Source: Anaerolineales bacterium (GTDB lineage Bacteria; Chloroflexota; Anaerolineae; Anaerolineales; UBA4823). Taken from it: a stretch of DNA of 6,697 nt. Location of the stretch: NCBI GenBank assembly GCA_028687395.1, contig JAQUAE010000101.1:1-6697 (forward strand). Direction: 5' to 3'. This document shows positions 5,374 through 6,697 of the stretch, piece by piece. Each line of letters begins with the position of its first letter. The first letter of the stretch is position 1. The notes beneath the pieces were generated by a model that was given only the letters and a program-made list of their open reading frames with translations, ran no database searches and was not told the origin of the DNA. The position numbers were made by a program, and so were the translations under genes.

Positions 5374-6384
5374 ATGCCGAGCAAACATTTTCTGGACACG
5401 CAGGACTTCACCAAGGCAGAGTTGCTGGAACTTATTCACCTGATAGGCGTGCTCAAGGAGGCTGATCGCAAGGGAGTGCGCCCGAAATTGCTTCAGGACG
5501 CGTCCCTGGGGATGATCTTCGAGGAGCCCTCGACGCGCACACGCATCTCTTTCGAGGTCGCCATGACCCACTTGGGAGGGCACGCCCTGTACCTGAAGCC
5601 CGGCGAGATACACCTGGGAGAGCGCGAGTCACTGTATGACACGGGCAAGGTGGTCTCGCGGATGGTGGATGGCATCATGGCGCGCACGCTGAAACACCAG
5701 ACGGTGATCGAGCTGGCGCAGGCTTCGGACGTCCCGGTCATCAACGGGTTGACCGACTACAACCATCCCACGCAGGTGGTCTGCGACGTCCTGACCATGC
5801 TCGAACACCTGCCTCCAGGCAAACGGCTGGAGGACGCGGAGGTCACCTTCGTGGGAGATGCCACCAACGTCTTGAGCTCGTTGATGTTCATCTGCACCAG
5901 GCTGGGGATGAAGTTTACCCACGCCGCGCCCGAAAGATACCAGCCTCCCCAGGAATGGCTGCACATAGCGCAACGCAATTGCCAGGAATCAGGAGGCTCA
6001 CTGCGCGTCGCAGAGGACGTTCGCACCGCAGTGCACAAGGCGGATTTCATCTACACTGACTTGTGGTGGTGGGTGGGGCAGGAGAATGAAATCCCCGAAC
6101 GGCGACAGGCCTTCATGCCGGATTACCAGATCACCGCCGAGCTGATGGCGCATGCGCCTGCACATTGCAAGTTCATGCATTGCTTGCCGGCTTCGCGCGG
6201 CGTGGAAGTAACAGACCAGGTCATGGATTCGCCGGCATCGATCATCTTCGACCAGGCGGAAAACCGCTTGCACACCGAGAAGGGCATCCTGGTCTGGATG
6301 CTCTACCCGCGGCTAAAGCGCCCAACGGAGGCGGTGCGGCAAGCAGCAATGAATAATGTTGAAGAAGCCCTCAGCCGATTGTGA
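5374..6384 (+). CDS. ptcA: Carbamoyltransferase, probably putrescine carbamoyltransferase
   Basis: The 336-residue protein belongs to the aspartate/ornithine carbamoyltransferase family. The carbamoyl-phosphate site is complete: STRTR (53-57), HPTQ (131-134) and HCLP (269-272). The ornithine-enzyme SMG loop is replaced by DLWWWVGQENE (229-239), which argues against ornithine as the substrate. As I recall the Enterococcus enzyme, shared segments such as PVING-TDYNHPTQ (121-134), EHLPPGKRLED (144-154), FVGDATNV (159-166) and NCQESGGS (202-209) resemble putrescine carbamoyltransferase. That enzyme converts N-carbamoylputrescine and phosphate to putrescine and carbamoyl phosphate in the agmatine deiminase route. 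Neither agmatine deiminase nor carbamate kinase is visible beside it. GGGAG (5361-5365) sits eight bases before the ATG. Family membership is secure; the exact substrate is less so. Confidence 0.85.
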   Translation: MPSKHFLDTQDFTKAELLELIHLIGVLKEADRKGVRPKLLQDASLGMIFEEPSTRTRISFEVAMTHLGGHALYLKPGEIHLGERESLYDTGKVVSRMVDGIMARTLKHQTVIELAQASDVPVINGLTDYNHPTQVVCDVLTMLEHLPPGKRLEDAEVTFVGDATNVLSSLMFICTRLGMKFTHAAPERYQPPQEWLHIAQRNCQESGGSLRVAEDVRTAVHKADFIYTDLWWWVGQENEIPERRQAFMPDYQITAELMAHAPAHCKFMHCLPASRGVEVTDQVMDSPASIIFDQAENRLHTEKGILVWMLYPRLKRPTEAVRQAAMNNVEEALSRL

Positions 6385-6413
6385 GTGACCCTCTTCCGCC
6401 TGGCTGGGAGCAG

Positions 6414-6452
6414 GGCGCTGCGCAATGTGGCTGATCATGCGCAGGTAGCGCC
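6414..6452. terminator. Hairpin after the carbamoyltransferase gene, possible terminator
   Basis: The arm GGCGCT-GCGCA (6414-6424) pairs with TGCGC (6438-6442) and AGCGCC (6447-6452), with a four-base bulge (6443-6446) and a 13-base loop. It starts 29 bases after the stop codon at 6384. No U-tract follows, so it may stabilise the 3' end or work with Rho. Its last base directly abuts the TTGACA of the next promoter. Confidence 0.45.
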
Positions 6453-6480
6453 TTGACAGCACCCTGGAGTATAGGATAAT
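6453..6480 (+). promoter_or_regulatory. Promoter upstream of the Lrp/AsnC gene
   Basis: A perfect TTGACA (6453-6458) is followed after 16 bases by GATAAT (6475-6480), which matches the -10 consensus at five of six positions. Transcription would start near 6487, giving a leader of about 80 bases that contains the inverted repeat at 6495-6532. Confidence 0.65.
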
Positions 6481-6490
6481 AATAAAGTTA

Positions 6491-6536
6491 GGGCTTACGC
6501 AGTTGGGGGGAGGATCACGCTCAACTGCGTAACTTC
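6491..6536. repeat. 46-bp element with terminal inverted repeats in the Lrp gene leader
   Basis: TTACGCAGTTG (6495-6505) and CAACTGCGTAA (6522-6532) are perfect 11-bp inverse copies around a 16-base loop. The similarity extends outward to 15-bp ends (12 of 15 matching), and the 46-bp unit is flanked on both sides by TA (6489-6490 and 6537-6538). It could be a miniature inverted-repeat remnant of a TA-targeting insertion sequence, an RNA hairpin in the leader, or an operator for the regulator that follows. The TA flanks could be chance in this AT-rich spot. Confidence 0.55.
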
Positions 6537-6567
6537 TAAAAGTATCGGATAGAAAATAGTAGAAAAA

Positions 6568-6697
6568 ATGTACGGAATAGACAAAATAGATCGTGATATT
6601 GTCAATCTACTGATGGAGGACGGCAGAATGCCGGCCTCGGAGCTGGCCCGTCGCCTGGGAAACGTCTCCGAGCGCGTGGTGCGTTACCGCATCGAGC
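6568..6697 (+). CDS. Lrp/AsnC-family transcriptional regulator, N-terminal part (cut by window edge)
   Basis: Forty-three codons are visible and the gene continues past the right edge. The protein begins MYGIDKIDRDIVNLLMEDGR, then MPASELARRLGNVSERVVRY and RIE. This matches the N-terminal winged helix-turn-helix of Lrp/AsnC regulators: 'lD.iDr.Il.lL.edgR', then 'elArrlg.vSe..vr.Rie' as the recognition helix. Such proteins usually bind DNA as dimers or octamers and respond to amino acids through a C-terminal RAM domain, which is not visible here. The in-frame stop at 6550-6552 and the lack of other start codons fix ATG 6568. The Shine-Dalgarno is poor (A-rich, no AGGAG). Proximity to the carbamoyltransferase suggests, but does not show, control of nitrogen metabolism. 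Confidence 0.85.
   Translation, partial: MYGIDKIDRDIVNLLMEDGRMPASELARRLGNVSERVVRYRIE

Noticed and set aside
1..6697. CRISPR array, phage genes or complete insertion sequence
   Set aside because: No regularly spaced repeats and no transposase, integrase or cas-like reading frame on either strand.

Overview
The window is GC-rich and densely coding. It looks like chromosomal DNA from an anaerobic bacterium with a Gram-positive or Chloroflexota-like gene repertoire; my best guess is an Anaerolineae-type Chloroflexota. That guess rests on a tungsten/molybdenum aldehyde:ferredoxin oxidoreductase, a fused NAD(P)HX repair enzyme, a YtxG/YtxH-like membrane gene pair and two different carbamoyltransferase genes. 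It is inference, because no taxonomic marker such as rRNA is present. I see no intact insertion sequence, phage gene or CRISPR array.

Layout. Positions 1-136 (minus strand) hold the first 45 codons of an ornithine carbamoyltransferase (argF), with an Shine-Dalgarno and a large dyad element in its leader. Positions 137-413 are intergenic and AT-richer, with several short symmetric elements. A tRNA-Gly(CCC) gene lies at 414-485 on the minus strand, with a perfect -10 box upstream and a rho-independent terminator downstream. From 671 to 4188 a two-gene plus-strand operon encodes an aldehyde:ferredoxin oxidoreductase family enzyme (617 aa) and, 26 bases later, a bifunctional NnrE-NnrD protein (545 aa). 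A strong palindrome with tandem 12-mers at 4191-4241 separates it from a convergent minus-strand operon (5173 down to 4257). That operon encodes a two-helix membrane protein and a YtxH-family protein. Divergent from it, a good promoter (5295-5323) drives a putrescine-carbamoyltransferase-like gene (5374-6384). The window ends with the first 43 codons of an Lrp/AsnC-family regulator (from 6568), preceded by a near-consensus promoter and two hairpins.

How the parts relate. The oxidoreductase would pass electrons from aldehyde oxidation to ferredoxin. NnrE/NnrD repairs hydrated NAD(P)H, so the pair may be linked through redox-cofactor upkeep or may simply share a transcript. The two carbamoyltransferases use the same carbamoyl donor but probably different amine substrates: ornithine for the partial one, and putrescine or a similar amine for the complete one. 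The Lrp/AsnC gene beside the latter is a plausible amino-acid-responsive regulator. No single novel system stands out. The most intriguing parts are noncoding: the argF leader dyad, the palindrome with tandem repeats at 4191-4241, and the 46-bp element with terminal inverted repeats between the Lrp promoter and its start codon.
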